DNA from: a virus
Virus record (IMG/VR): IMGVR_UViG_3300044697_000009
Location: 21,262 to 85,261 of that record
Length of the DNA: 64,000 nt
Reading direction: 5' to 3' (one strand)
How positions within the stretch are numbered: the stretch's first letter is position 1; each line of letters begins with the position of its first letter. Both the position numbers and the translations under genes were made by a program. Of the stretch, positions 50,601 to 57,322 are shown one piece after another. The notes beneath the pieces are model-generated. The model worked only from the letters and a program-made list of their open reading frames with translations, ran no database searches and was not told where the DNA came from.

Positions 50601-50839
50601 CTAGAAAGTTCAAACCTGGAGACAAAGTTCTAAGAACTATTGATTCTGGAGCCTATGGAATCACAGTCCCAGGGCAAATCTATACAGTGAAAAGAACGAA
50701 AGACAACGGACATATAGCATTAGTCGAATGCCCAGATGGATTTGGATATTCAATGAAATCGTTTACTTTAGTAAGTACTGCTCCATTAACGGAATTTGAA
50801 TGGTTAGATAGAGTACAGGAGAATTTTAAAGATGTATGA
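50597..50839 (+). CDS. Small VGDKIKC/LDRIQENFK family protein (member B3)
   Basis: The 80-residue product starts MTRKFKPGDKVLRTID and ends TEFEWLDRVQENFKDV. It overlaps the amidotransferase by 4 bases and the next gene by 8. Confidence 0.7.
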   Translation: MTRKFKPGDKVLRTIDSGAYGITVPGQIYTVKRTKDNGHIALVECPDGFGYSMKSFTLVSTAPLTEFEWLDRVQENFKDV

Positions 50840-51062
50840 CACTGATTTTGATTATACTGTATCAGATAAAAAAACATATCATGTCTATGCTAGTTGCAAT
50901 AATATCGTAACAAGACAGTGTTTTGGATTAACTCTAAAGTTTACAGATCATGAAGGAAGTATCATAAAGCTCGACTATGATCCAGATATGTTTAAAGATG
51001 TGACTAAACAAGCAGTTGAAAGATTATTGTATACATATTATAATTGGGGAATTTCCCTTTAA
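50832..51062 (+). CDS. Hypothetical protein
   Basis: The 76-residue product (MYDTDFDYTVSDKKTYHVYA) is not recognised. It precedes the ATP-grasp gene. Confidence 0.6.
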   Translation: MYDTDFDYTVSDKKTYHVYASCNNIVTRQCFGLTLKFTDHEGSIIKLDYDPDMFKDVTKQAVERLLYTYYNWGISL

Positions 51063-51071
51063 GGAGTCAAA

Positions 51072-51818
51072 ATGAAAATCATGCCTTACAAACGTTTTAG
51101 TAAATCTTGTAGGACTTTACGCCAAGCATTCGGCATGCGAAGTCTTCGGGTTGTTCATCCAGATTTAACACCTCGTGGTAGAGAAACTGTTATCAACTGG
51201 GGTTCAGCTAAATCAAAACCTATGGCTGTGTGCAAATTCTTAAACCCTCCTGATAAAGTAGCTGTGGCGGTTAATAAACTTGAGACATTCAAGATTCTTA
51301 AAGATGCTGGTGTCAATGTTCCTGAATTCTCAAAATCAGTAGAAGACGCTAAGACTTGGATTGAAAAAGGATACAAAGTCCTGGTTCGAAGTCTTTTAAG
51401 AAGTCATAGTGGTCAAGGAATAAAAGTAATTGATACAGTTGAAGACCTACCGTTGTATGCACCTTTGTATGTTCGTTACTATAGAAAAAAACATGAATTC
51501 CGGGTCCATGTCGTAAACGGTGAAGTCGTTGATTATATCGAGAAAAAAGCTAGACAAAATAAACCAATGAATTTTAATCCTTATATCAGAAGCTACGATA
51601 ACGGATGGGTTTTTTGTCGAGACGGCATTACTCATATCCAAGAAGTCAAAGACGAAGCGATAAAAGCTGTCAAAGCCTTAGGTCTTGATTTCGGTGCAGT
51701 TGATGTAATCTTTACTAAGAAAGATAAACCAGTAGTTCTTGAAGTCAATACGGCTCCAGCTATGAGTGGAACTACTATCAATGCATACGTCTCAGCCTTT
51801 GAACAGTACATGTACTAA
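51072..51818 (+). CDS. ATP-grasp ligase (RimK-like)
   Basis: The 248-residue product has the ATP-grasp layout: an N-terminal part with INWGSAKSKP, the nucleotide-binding strand VLVRSLLRSHSGQGI, HEFRVHVVNGEVVDYIEKK, and the metal-binding end PVVLEVNTAPAMSGTTI. Such enzymes form amide or peptide bonds through acyl-phosphates; RimK adds glutamates to a protein C-terminus. With two amidoligases and an amidotransferase nearby, a peptide-tagging pathway is likely. AAGGAG precedes the start. Confidence 0.85.
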   Translation: MKIMPYKRFSKSCRTLRQAFGMRSLRVVHPDLTPRGRETVINWGSAKSKPMAVCKFLNPPDKVAVAVNKLETFKILKDAGVNVPEFSKSVEDAKTWIEKGYKVLVRSLLRSHSGQGIKVIDTVEDLPLYAPLYVRYYRKKHEFRVHVVNGEVVDYIEKKARQNKPMNFNPYIRSYDNGWVFCRDGITHIQEVKDEAIKAVKALGLDFGAVDVIFTKKDKPVVLEVNTAPAMSGTTINAYVSAFEQYMY

Positions 51819-51827
51819 GGAGATTAT

Positions 51828-52358
51828 GTGTTTAAAATCGGACAACGAGTAAAAATAACTAATACAAACGACATCATAGCCGGCGATTATCATTTTGTAA
51901 ATAATGAAGTCTTAACTATTAACGCGACAAGTACTCATGATGGTCGTGTATATTATTGGCTTGGTAGACAAGGTGAAAATCGAATAGCTATCTACGAAAC
52001 TGGTATTCGTAAATTATTCAAGAAACGTCCTAAAGACATTGTCAATTCCGAATGGACTTTAAAAGATGAAATCCAAGTCCTTGATAGAATAAGAAAGAAC
52101 TTCCAATCTGATGATGATTACTATGACTATGATGATCCTGTTGAAAGAATTAGACCTATTACACCGGAAAATTTGACTGAACCAATGGATGTTAGAGTTA
52201 CTACTGCTCAAACTCTTCAAGGAATGCAGCAAAACCTACAACAACAAATGGGATTGATACAGCCTAATATTCAAGGTGTAGTACTTCAAAATCAAATCCA
52301 AGATTTTCAACAGCAATGGACAGGAGATAATGTTACACAGAATCCTTTTAGGAGATAA
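51828..52358 (+). CDS. Family B protein with Gln-rich C-terminal tail (B4)
   Basis: The frame uses a GTG start at 51828 with AAGGAG upstream. The 176-residue product starts MFKIGQRVKITNTND, has the motif EIQVLDRIRKNFQ internally (about residues 84-96), then an acidic stretch (DDDYYDYDDP) and a Gln-rich tail (LQGMQQNLQQQMGLIQ). It directly follows the ATP-grasp gene. Confidence 0.7.
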   Translation: MFKIGQRVKITNTNDIIAGDYHFVNNEVLTINATSTHDGRVYYWLGRQGENRIAIYETGIRKLFKKRPKDIVNSEWTLKDEIQVLDRIRKNFQSDDDYYDYDDPVERIRPITPENLTEPMDVRVTTAQTLQGMQQNLQQQMGLIQPNIQGVVLQNQIQDFQQQWTGDNVTQNPFRR

Positions 52359-52359
52359 A

Positions 52360-52584
52360 ATGGAAACTGAAGAAAGAAAACTTGAGAAAAAAGAGATAGT
52401 AACACTAATGCTTAAGAAAGTCGAAGAAATAGTCCATGCAGGTATTGATTCAACTGATACAGAAGGATATAGTCCATTAGATCTTATTGTATTGACAATT
52501 AACCATGTTATGATCCTGGCTGAGACACAACGTAAAGCCGAAGCTGAATTTGATTCAGATGATGATTCAGGAACCTTACAATGA
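52360..52584 (+). CDS. Hypothetical acidic helical protein
   Basis: The ATG at 52360, with GGAGA upstream, is preferred to an earlier codon at 52330. The 74-residue product (METEERKLEKKEIVTLMLKK) is acidic and helical. Confidence 0.6.
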   Translation: METEERKLEKKEIVTLMLKKVEEIVHAGIDSTDTEGYSPLDLIVLTINHVMILAETQRKAEAEFDSDDDSGTLQ

Positions 52585-52829
52585 ACTTACGACATAAATT
52601 CATTAGACATAATAGGAATATGGACATATGTTATTTAGTTAACAAAGTATTTGATACAGGAAAGAAGCTTAAACTAAGTCTCATCGCATTTAATATGGGG
52701 TATACAGAAACATATCGCTTGAACATACAGTTCAAAGCTGTTATATTCAAAGAAGAATTAAAGAACTGGCAACTATGCCTAGATAGTAATGCTAAATGCT
52801 TAAGATATTCTGAATGGAAACAAATATGA
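52581..52829 (+). CDS. Hypothetical protein
   Basis: The 82-residue product (MNLRHKFIRHNRNMDICYLV) has no recognised motif and is coupled to both neighbours. Confidence 0.55.
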   Translation: MNLRHKFIRHNRNMDICYLVNKVFDTGKKLKLSLIAFNMGYTETYRLNIQFKAVIFKEELKNWQLCLDSNAKCLRYSEWKQI

Positions 52830-53074
52830 CTCGTTTAAGATTTAAGAAAACACACCAAGGATACGCAACAAATGAGTTATTCATTAAGAAAGACTTGTAT
52901 TATGGCTACATAGCTATAGATAAAAAATACTATTACTGGAATGTATATAACTCTGAGAATAGAAAGATTTATTGGGGACGAACACTTACACTAAAAGCCG
53001 CTAAAACATGTCTTAAAGACGCTTTTAGAGCGTTAGGAGCTACGTTTTATGACGAAGTCAGACAAAAAGATTAA
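52826..53074 (+). CDS. Hypothetical basic protein
   Basis: The ATG at 52826 overlaps the previous stop (ATGA); an in-frame ATG at 52814 is possible. The 82-residue product (MTRLRFKKTHQGYATNELFI) is Tyr/Lys-rich, with a C-terminal helix. Confidence 0.55.
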   Translation: MTRLRFKKTHQGYATNELFIKKDLYYGYIAIDKKYYYWNVYNSENRKIYWGRTLTLKAAKTCLKDAFRALGATFYDEVRQKD

Positions 53075-53168
53075 GAAACTAAAACTCAAAGAGATCCTGT
53101 ATTGTATATACTGCGGAAAGAAGTCAGCATTCAAAGTCTGTAACGAATGTTATTTAATCGAATTATAA
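53049..53168 (+). CDS. Very small zinc-ribbon protein
   Basis: This 39-residue frame (MTKSDKKIKKLKLKEILYCI) has CIYCGKK and CNEC, a four-Cys zinc site, after a basic helix. It overlaps the previous gene by 26 bases. Confidence 0.5.
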   Translation: MTKSDKKIKKLKLKEILYCIYCGKKSAFKVCNECYLIEL

Positions 53169-53177
53169 GGAGAATAT

Positions 53178-53354
53178 ATGGAAATCCTGCAACTCAATAC
53201 CCCAATTAAAGTCTTGATTAAAGATAAAGAACCTGCCGAGGCTATTGCTATCTGGGATTACGGTCGTGACGAAGACATTCAATTCCTTTGTTTCAAAGAA
53301 AAAGATGGACAAAGTATATTTGTTAACGGAACTGATATACGTCGAAGAAAATAA
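53178..53354 (+). CDS. Hypothetical small protein
   Basis: AAGGAG precedes the ATG of this 58-residue frame (MEILQLNTPIKVLIKDKEPA). The product looks like a small beta-barrel. A promoter begins just after its stop. Confidence 0.6.
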   Translation: MEILQLNTPIKVLIKDKEPAEAIAIWDYGRDEDIQFLCFKEKDGQSIFVNGTDIRRRK

Positions 53355-53357
53355 TAC

Positions 53358-53386
53358 TTGACTTTTTATGAAAAATGTGATATAGT
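53358..53386 (+). promoter_or_regulatory. Sigma70-type promoter
   Basis: TTGACT at 53358-53363 and TATAGT at 53381-53386, with 17 bases between. The spacer begins with a T run as in the promoters at 12738 and 59365. Confidence 0.8.
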
Positions 53387-53401
53387 ATTACAGTTACATT
53401 A

Positions 53402-53500
53402 CGACAGCCGATAAGGCTGTATAGCAATGTGAAATTAACTACTAAGAAATAACAACACAGCACGATTAACAAAATTAACACTAAGTAGCGAATTGTGAGA
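53402..53500 (+). promoter_or_regulatory. Long leader with hairpin
   Basis: The transcript leader of about 115 bases starts with an ACAGCC/GGCTGT hairpin (about 53403-53419) and has CTACT and AGTAG segments that can pair. It may be a translation-control leader. No known class recognised. Confidence 0.4.
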
Positions 53501-53510
53501 GGTGTATTTA

Positions 53511-53825
53511 ATGCTTAAATCAAAAAAAGTAATTCCTTCAGAAACTACTGATAAGATTAAAGAATATTTAGTACATAACTTAGAATCTATTACTAAAGAC
53601 TTCAATAAGTTTGATGAATTATATAACGCAATAAAAGAAATTACACCTAAGGAACTTCAGAACGACTTGCAACAACAAAGAACCCAAGAACTCTTGTATT
53701 TCATGTGTCATAAAGTATCTGATGCAATAGGTGTCGATACCGAATCAGTTATTAATGTAGTTGAATCTAGACTTCCAGAAATAATGGAGATGTATAACAA
53801 ACAAAAAGGAGAAACAAATGCTTAA
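53511..53825 (+). CDS. Hypothetical helical protein
   Basis: The ATG at 53511 has GAGAGG upstream and is preferred to a GTG at 53502. The 104-residue product (MLKSKKVIPSETTDKIKEYL) is helical with LQNDLQQQRTQELLYFMCHK. Not recognised. Confidence 0.65.
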   Translation: MLKSKKVIPSETTDKIKEYLVHNLESITKDFNKFDELYNAIKEITPKELQNDLQQQRTQELLYFMCHKVSDAIGVDTESVINVVESRLPEIMEMYNKQKGETNA

Positions 53826-54039
53826 ATTCCTCATCGGTAATCTTCTCATCACGGGCGTAACTGCTGGATTGCTTGGATTTGTCCTTAGTATCTACAATGT
53901 AGGTGTTTTGGGTGGATTCTTGACGTCTGTTGTTGCAGTACTTGGTATTACGTACTTCTATACCATTCCACAATGGACTTTGATGAAGTATTTGAAATCA
54001 ACTTCCTGTTCTATGAACAGTAGTAGTAAGGTTTCATAA
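53818..54039 (+). CDS. Small two-span membrane protein
   Basis: The 73-residue product has spans FLIGNLLITGVTAGLLGFVL and GVLGGFLTSVVAVLGITYFY. It could be a holin-like or superinfection-exclusion protein; no motif decides this. It is coupled to another membrane protein. Confidence 0.6.
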   Translation: MLKFLIGNLLITGVTAGLLGFVLSIYNVGVLGGFLTSVVAVLGITYFYTIPQWTLMKYLKSTSCSMNSSSKVS

Positions 54040-54230
54040 TGTTAGTAATTCTAGTACTTGGCATATTTCTTGCAACCATAGTTAATTTCATGTATTATGA
54101 ATACAGAGTGGTAAAAGGTTTGAAATCTGAACCTAGTTACATCACATCGAAATATACTAACTATTTGTTATACAAGAAATATTCTAAGAAGACATCAGCT
54201 CGATCTGTCATGCTTAATTCCGAGGAATAG
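54039..54230 (+). CDS. Small single-span membrane protein
   Basis: The 63-residue product (MLVILVLGIFLATIVNFMYY) has an N-terminal span and a basic cytoplasmic tail. It begins at the last base of the previous stop. Confidence 0.6.
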   Translation: MLVILVLGIFLATIVNFMYYEYRVVKGLKSEPSYITSKYTNYLLYKKYSKKTSARSVMLNSEE

Positions 54231-54270
54231 CATATAGCATAGGTGAAAGTCCTGTCATGTCGAATTAATA

Positions 54271-54350
54271 GAGGCTGTAGTTTAATGGTAAAACAATCAG
54301 GCGGAGAGTAATCCCTGAATAAGTTCTACGTTCGAGTCGTAGCGGCCTCA
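54271..54350 (+). tRNA. tRNA-like gene with abnormal anticodon arm
   Basis: Acceptor (GAGGCTG/CGGCCTC), D arm (GTTT/AAAC) and T arm (CTACG/CGTAG, loop TTCGAGT) are normal. Between positions 26 and the T stem there are 30 bases instead of about 21. These fold either as TCAGG/CCTGA with a 12-base loop, or as TCAG/CTGA with a GC bulge and GGA/TCC inside. No ordinary 7-base anticodon loop forms, so it may be a decayed tRNA or a tRNA mimic. It stands just before the HNH-AP2 insertion. Confidence 0.6.
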
Positions 54351-54365
54351 CTCCAAAAGGTGTAT

Positions 54366-54389
54366 ATGGATAATAAATTATGGAATTGA
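54366..54389 (+). pseudogene. Possible detached N-terminus of the uracil-DNA glycosylase
   Basis: AAAGGTG precedes an ATG that opens a 7-codon frame (MDNKLWN) ended by TGA, inside which the HNH-AP2 gene starts. The glycosylase gene after the HNH gene lacks a good start, so these codons may be the old N-terminus separated by the insertion. Confidence 0.4.
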
Positions 54390-54850
54390 CAATTGATGAA
54401 CATAAAGTTATCATAGATGATGAAGATTATGAGAAAATATCAAAATTTAAATGGTATATTTTAATCACTGTAGATGGAAATAAATATGTTTCAAAAACAG
54501 CTAAATCGGACATAAAATTTATACATCATTTGGTTTTTGGTAAACCTGAAAATGGTAAATGTATTGACCACATAAATGGAAATGGTTTGGATAATAGAAA
54601 ATCCAATTTAAGAATATGCACAAATCAAATGAATCAAGGAAATCAAAAGATAAAGAAAAGCAATACATCTGGTTACAAAGGTGTCGGTTGGGTTAAGGAT
54701 AGAAAAAAATGGAGAGCATACATTTGCTTTGGAAGAAAATATAAACATTTAGGTTCCTTCGAATCGAAGGAAGAAGCGGCCAGAAAGTATGATGAATATG
54801 CAAAACTCGTTTTTGGTGAATTTGCCAGAACAAACTTTAAAGCAGATTAA
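54380..54850 (+). CDS. HNH homing-type endonuclease with AP2 DNA-binding domain
   Basis: The 156-residue product has an N-terminal region (VIIDDEDYEKISKFKWYI), an HNH core (HHLVFGKPENGKCIDHINGN, then LDNRKSNLRIC) and an AP2 domain (SGYKGVGWVKDRKKWRAYIC, then GSFESKEEAARKYDEYAKL). This is the common free-standing homing nuclease plan of phages. It overlaps the glycosylase frame by about 60 bases and seems to have entered that gene's 5' end. Confidence 0.85.
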   Translation: MELTIDEHKVIIDDEDYEKISKFKWYILITVDGNKYVSKTAKSDIKFIHHLVFGKPENGKCIDHINGNGLDNRKSNLRICTNQMNQGNQKIKKSNTSGYKGVGWVKDRKKWRAYICFGRKYKHLGSFESKEEAARKYDEYAKLVFGEFARTNFKAD

Positions 54851-55436
54851 AGATTTAAGATATAACGGAAAAATTATTTTTCCTGAAGAAAAGTTGATGT
54901 TTAAGGCATTGGAATTAACACCAATTGAAAAGGTTAAAGTTGTAATATTGGCCCAGGATTGTTATCATGGAGAAAGACAAGCAAATGGGTTAGCTTTCTC
55001 GGTAAATAGAGGTGAGAAAATACCACCGTCACTACAGAACATTTTCCTTGAACTTTGTACAGATCTTGATATTCCAGTACCTAGTCATGGAGATTTAACT
55101 AAGTGGGCGGAACAAGGTGTATTACTTCTGAATTCTGTATTAACTGTTGAGAAAGGTAAACCTGGTAGTCATTTTGGTATTGGCTGGGAGGATTATACAA
55201 ATAATATTATTAAAAAAGTGAATCAAAAACAAACGCCTGTAGTATTTATGTTGTGGGGAAAGAAAGCACAAGAAAAATCATATCTTATAGATAATAGTAT
55301 CCATCTTGTACTAACTGCAAGTCATCCTTCACCTCTGTCCGCTTATCGTGGATTTTTAGGATGCGGTTGTTTTAGTGAATGTAACAAGTTCTTAGAATCT
55401 AGATCTATTTCAGGAATTGACTGGAGACTTGAATAA
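54789..55436 (+). CDS. ung: Uracil-DNA glycosylase, family 1, altered 5' end
   Basis: The 215-residue product has VKVVILAQDCYHG (water-activating Asp present, but Cys in place of the usual Pro of QDPYHG), NGLAFSV, LLLNSVLTVE and SHPSPLSAYRGFLG with the catalytic His. It removes uracil from DNA. The first 20 or so residues lie over the end of the HNH gene, there is no clear ribosome site, and the usual N-terminal helix seems replaced. It may still be active if translated by coupling. Confidence 0.8.
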   Translation: MMNMQNSFLVNLPEQTLKQIKDLRYNGKIIFPEEKLMFKALELTPIEKVKVVILAQDCYHGERQANGLAFSVNRGEKIPPSLQNIFLELCTDLDIPVPSHGDLTKWAEQGVLLLNSVLTVEKGKPGSHFGIGWEDYTNNIIKKVNQKQTPVVFMLWGKKAQEKSYLIDNSIHLVLTASHPSPLSAYRGFLGCGCFSECNKFLESRSISGIDWRLE

Positions 55437-55870
55437 TGCGTGTCGGTGATGTAGTAACTCCATACAAGAAAATGTATGATAAGTTTAAACCTAGACGTTT
55501 AGAATATGGAAAGAAATATATTGTAACTGAATTTGCTAGAACTGAAATCGAAGATAGGAAATACGGACTTCAAGGAGTTCGACTTAGATATTTAAATGGA
55601 CAACCAGTAGGTGAATATTATGTAAATAATAAAAACGTAGGATATCCATATCCCATGACAATGTTCTATATAGTGGAACAACGAGGTAAACCAGTATCTG
55701 AAATCGAGTACTTAGACCGTATACAAAAGAACTTTAAAGATGATGAAGTTAAACCTAGGTATTCAGTAGCTCAAATAAGAAATCTTATGGATACAATAAA
55801 TAATACGAATGTTGATGAAGTTATTAATATTGATGAAGTTATTGAAGAAATCATGGGTACGGAAGAATAA
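55436..55870 (+). CDS. Family B protein with C-terminal extension (B5)
   Basis: The 144-residue product starts MRVGDVVTPYKKMYD, has the motif EIEYLDRIQKNFK (about residues 85-97) and then about 45 acidic residues ending EEIMGTEE. It overlaps the glycosylase stop by one base. Confidence 0.7.
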   Translation: MRVGDVVTPYKKMYDKFKPRRLEYGKKYIVTEFARTEIEDRKYGLQGVRLRYLNGQPVGEYYVNNKNVGYPYPMTMFYIVEQRGKPVSEIEYLDRIQKNFKDDEVKPRYSVAQIRNLMDTINNTNVDEVINIDEVIEEIMGTEE

Positions 55871-56163
55871 TGAGTCTTGATAGACTGAGTTACGAAATTG
55901 AAGAATATCTTAAATTCAGTTGTAAAGATCGAGGTATAGAAGTAGAACTATACCATAGTCCTAATACTCCGAATTATATCATGTATTTTCGAAAATCATC
56001 TTGGAGTAAATCTGTAAAATTTGAAATTCCATTACATATAATGTCTAATATAATACTGAGCGGCTATTATTCTAAATCATTATATGAAGTCCACAAATTA
56101 ATAGAATATAGATTGTCTTTAGATGGTTGTATTGACGCTATTAAAACGGCATTAAATAAATGA
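55870..56163 (+). CDS. Hypothetical protein
   Basis: The 97-residue product (MSLDRLSYEIEEYLKFSCKD) has an alpha/beta look. It is coupled to both neighbours by short overlaps. Confidence 0.6.
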   Translation: MSLDRLSYEIEEYLKFSCKDRGIEVELYHSPNTPNYIMYFRKSSWSKSVKFEIPLHIMSNIILSGYYSKSLYEVHKLIEYRLSLDGCIDAIKTALNK

Positions 56164-56483
56164 ATAATCTATTTACATCGTTATGCATGTTCTTATCTCT
56201 CCATAATCCAGGATGTAACGCATTCCTAGATGCCAGTATGCAGAAAGTTGAAGTCGAGCAGAACGTAAACAAGGCTCAGGTCATTATTTTAGATCAAACA
56301 TACAAAACAGTAGGCAAGACTAATGTTATTGCAATAGCGGCGATATACGGCGGTATAGATGCATATAATAAGAAGGATCTGAAGATTAGTACACCTATTA
56401 AGATCTTGTATATAGAGAATCTGACAGTTGAGGTGTCTCCTAATCAGGTAAAGAGTTTAGTTAATTGGAAAATACAGTTTTGA
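56160..56483 (+). CDS. Hypothetical protein, possibly exported
   Basis: The 107-residue product begins MNNLFTSLCMFLSLHNPGCN, a weakly hydrophobic start that might be a signal, and contains VGKTNVIAIAAIYGGID. No family recognised. Confidence 0.55.
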   Translation: MNNLFTSLCMFLSLHNPGCNAFLDASMQKVEVEQNVNKAQVIILDQTYKTVGKTNVIAIAAIYGGIDAYNKKDLKISTPIKILYIENLTVEVSPNQVKSLVNWKIQF

Positions 56484-56491
56484 GGTATAAT

Positions 56492-56641
56492 ATGAAGATG
56501 ACATTTTATGCTATATGTGATAAACATGGAAGAACGTATTGGACAGATTCTAAACGGTCTGGATGTGAATCGTTGTTAAAAGAAATGAAGAAAATAAATA
56601 AAAAGATAAAGATTGTGAAGTTTAAAGGAGTCTATAGATGA
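56492..56641 (+). CDS. Small basic protein
   Basis: This 49-residue frame (MKMTFYAICDKHGRTYWTDS) is basic, with a Lys-rich C-terminus. GAGG precedes the start at a moderate distance. It overlaps the next gene by 4 bases. Confidence 0.5.
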   Translation: MKMTFYAICDKHGRTYWTDSKRSGCESLLKEMKKINKKIKIVKFKGVYR

Positions 56642-56898
56642 AGGCGTTTATTCTACGAGATCGTACCGGCAAGTTATGGGGTATTAACTCTTCGTATAAC
56701 AATGCGGTGTTATTTCTAGATGCTGGTTCTGGTATGCAAGCATGGCAGAATCTCGGTAGTAGTGCAAATCCGTATGAACTTGTTGAAGTCGATATTACTG
56801 ATTCTGTTAAGTTAATTAAAGTATTTGATGACGATAAAACTATGAAATTGGAGACAAAAGATGGGACGATTGTACCACAAGAAAATAAACCTTCTTGA
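56638..56898 (+). CDS. Hypothetical protein
   Basis: The 86-residue product (MKAFILRDRTGKLWGINSSY) has AAAGGAG upstream. It looks like a small beta-rich domain. Not recognised. Confidence 0.6.
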   Translation: MKAFILRDRTGKLWGINSSYNNAVLFLDAGSGMQAWQNLGSSANPYELVEVDITDSVKLIKVFDDDKTMKLETKDGTIVPQENKPS

Positions 56899-57322
56899 CG
56901 CACCTAAGGACTCTTGGATCATTACTACAGCAAATACAAAATCAAAGTATTGGCCGGGACTATTAGCTAATATTAAATCTGAATTCCCCGAATCATTTAA
57001 ACAATTTATGGTTCATTGTGATTGTTTTGATGAGGCATTGATTTGCCCAACAATTGTATGTAGTCCTGAAAATGGTAAAAGACTAGTGTTTTTATTGACA
57101 TCTGACGGATTTAACAAAAAAGATAATACTAAATACAAAGTTTTTAAGAATCTTGCTAATAGTATTGAAGACTTATTCTCTATGTACGAAGTCCCTAAAG
57201 AAATTTACTCAGATAATCTTTGTGGTGAGATTTTTAAACTCCAGCCCGAAGGTGTTGAAGAATTATTGTTGAGTTTTATGGATAAATATGATGTGATTTG
57301 GAATATGTGTGATGAAAAATAA
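56861..57322 (+). CDS. Hypothetical protein, macro-domain-like start
   Basis: The 153-residue product (MGRLYHKKINLLDAPKDSWI) has IITTANTKS followed by a Leu/Phe-rich helix, a little like the start of macro domains, but the later motifs do not match well. GGAG precedes the start. Function is open. Confidence 0.6.
   Translation: MGRLYHKKINLLDAPKDSWIITTANTKSKYWPGLLANIKSEFPESFKQFMVHCDCFDEALICPTIVCSPENGKRLVFLLTSDGFNKKDNTKYKVFKNLANSIEDLFSMYEVPKEIYSDNLCGEIFKLQPEGVEELLLSFMDKYDVIWNMCDEK

Noticed and set aside
54789-55436. crAss-like phage assignment based on the uracil-DNA glycosylase
   Set aside because: One shared gene is not enough, and the ligase cassette and tail layout point elsewhere.
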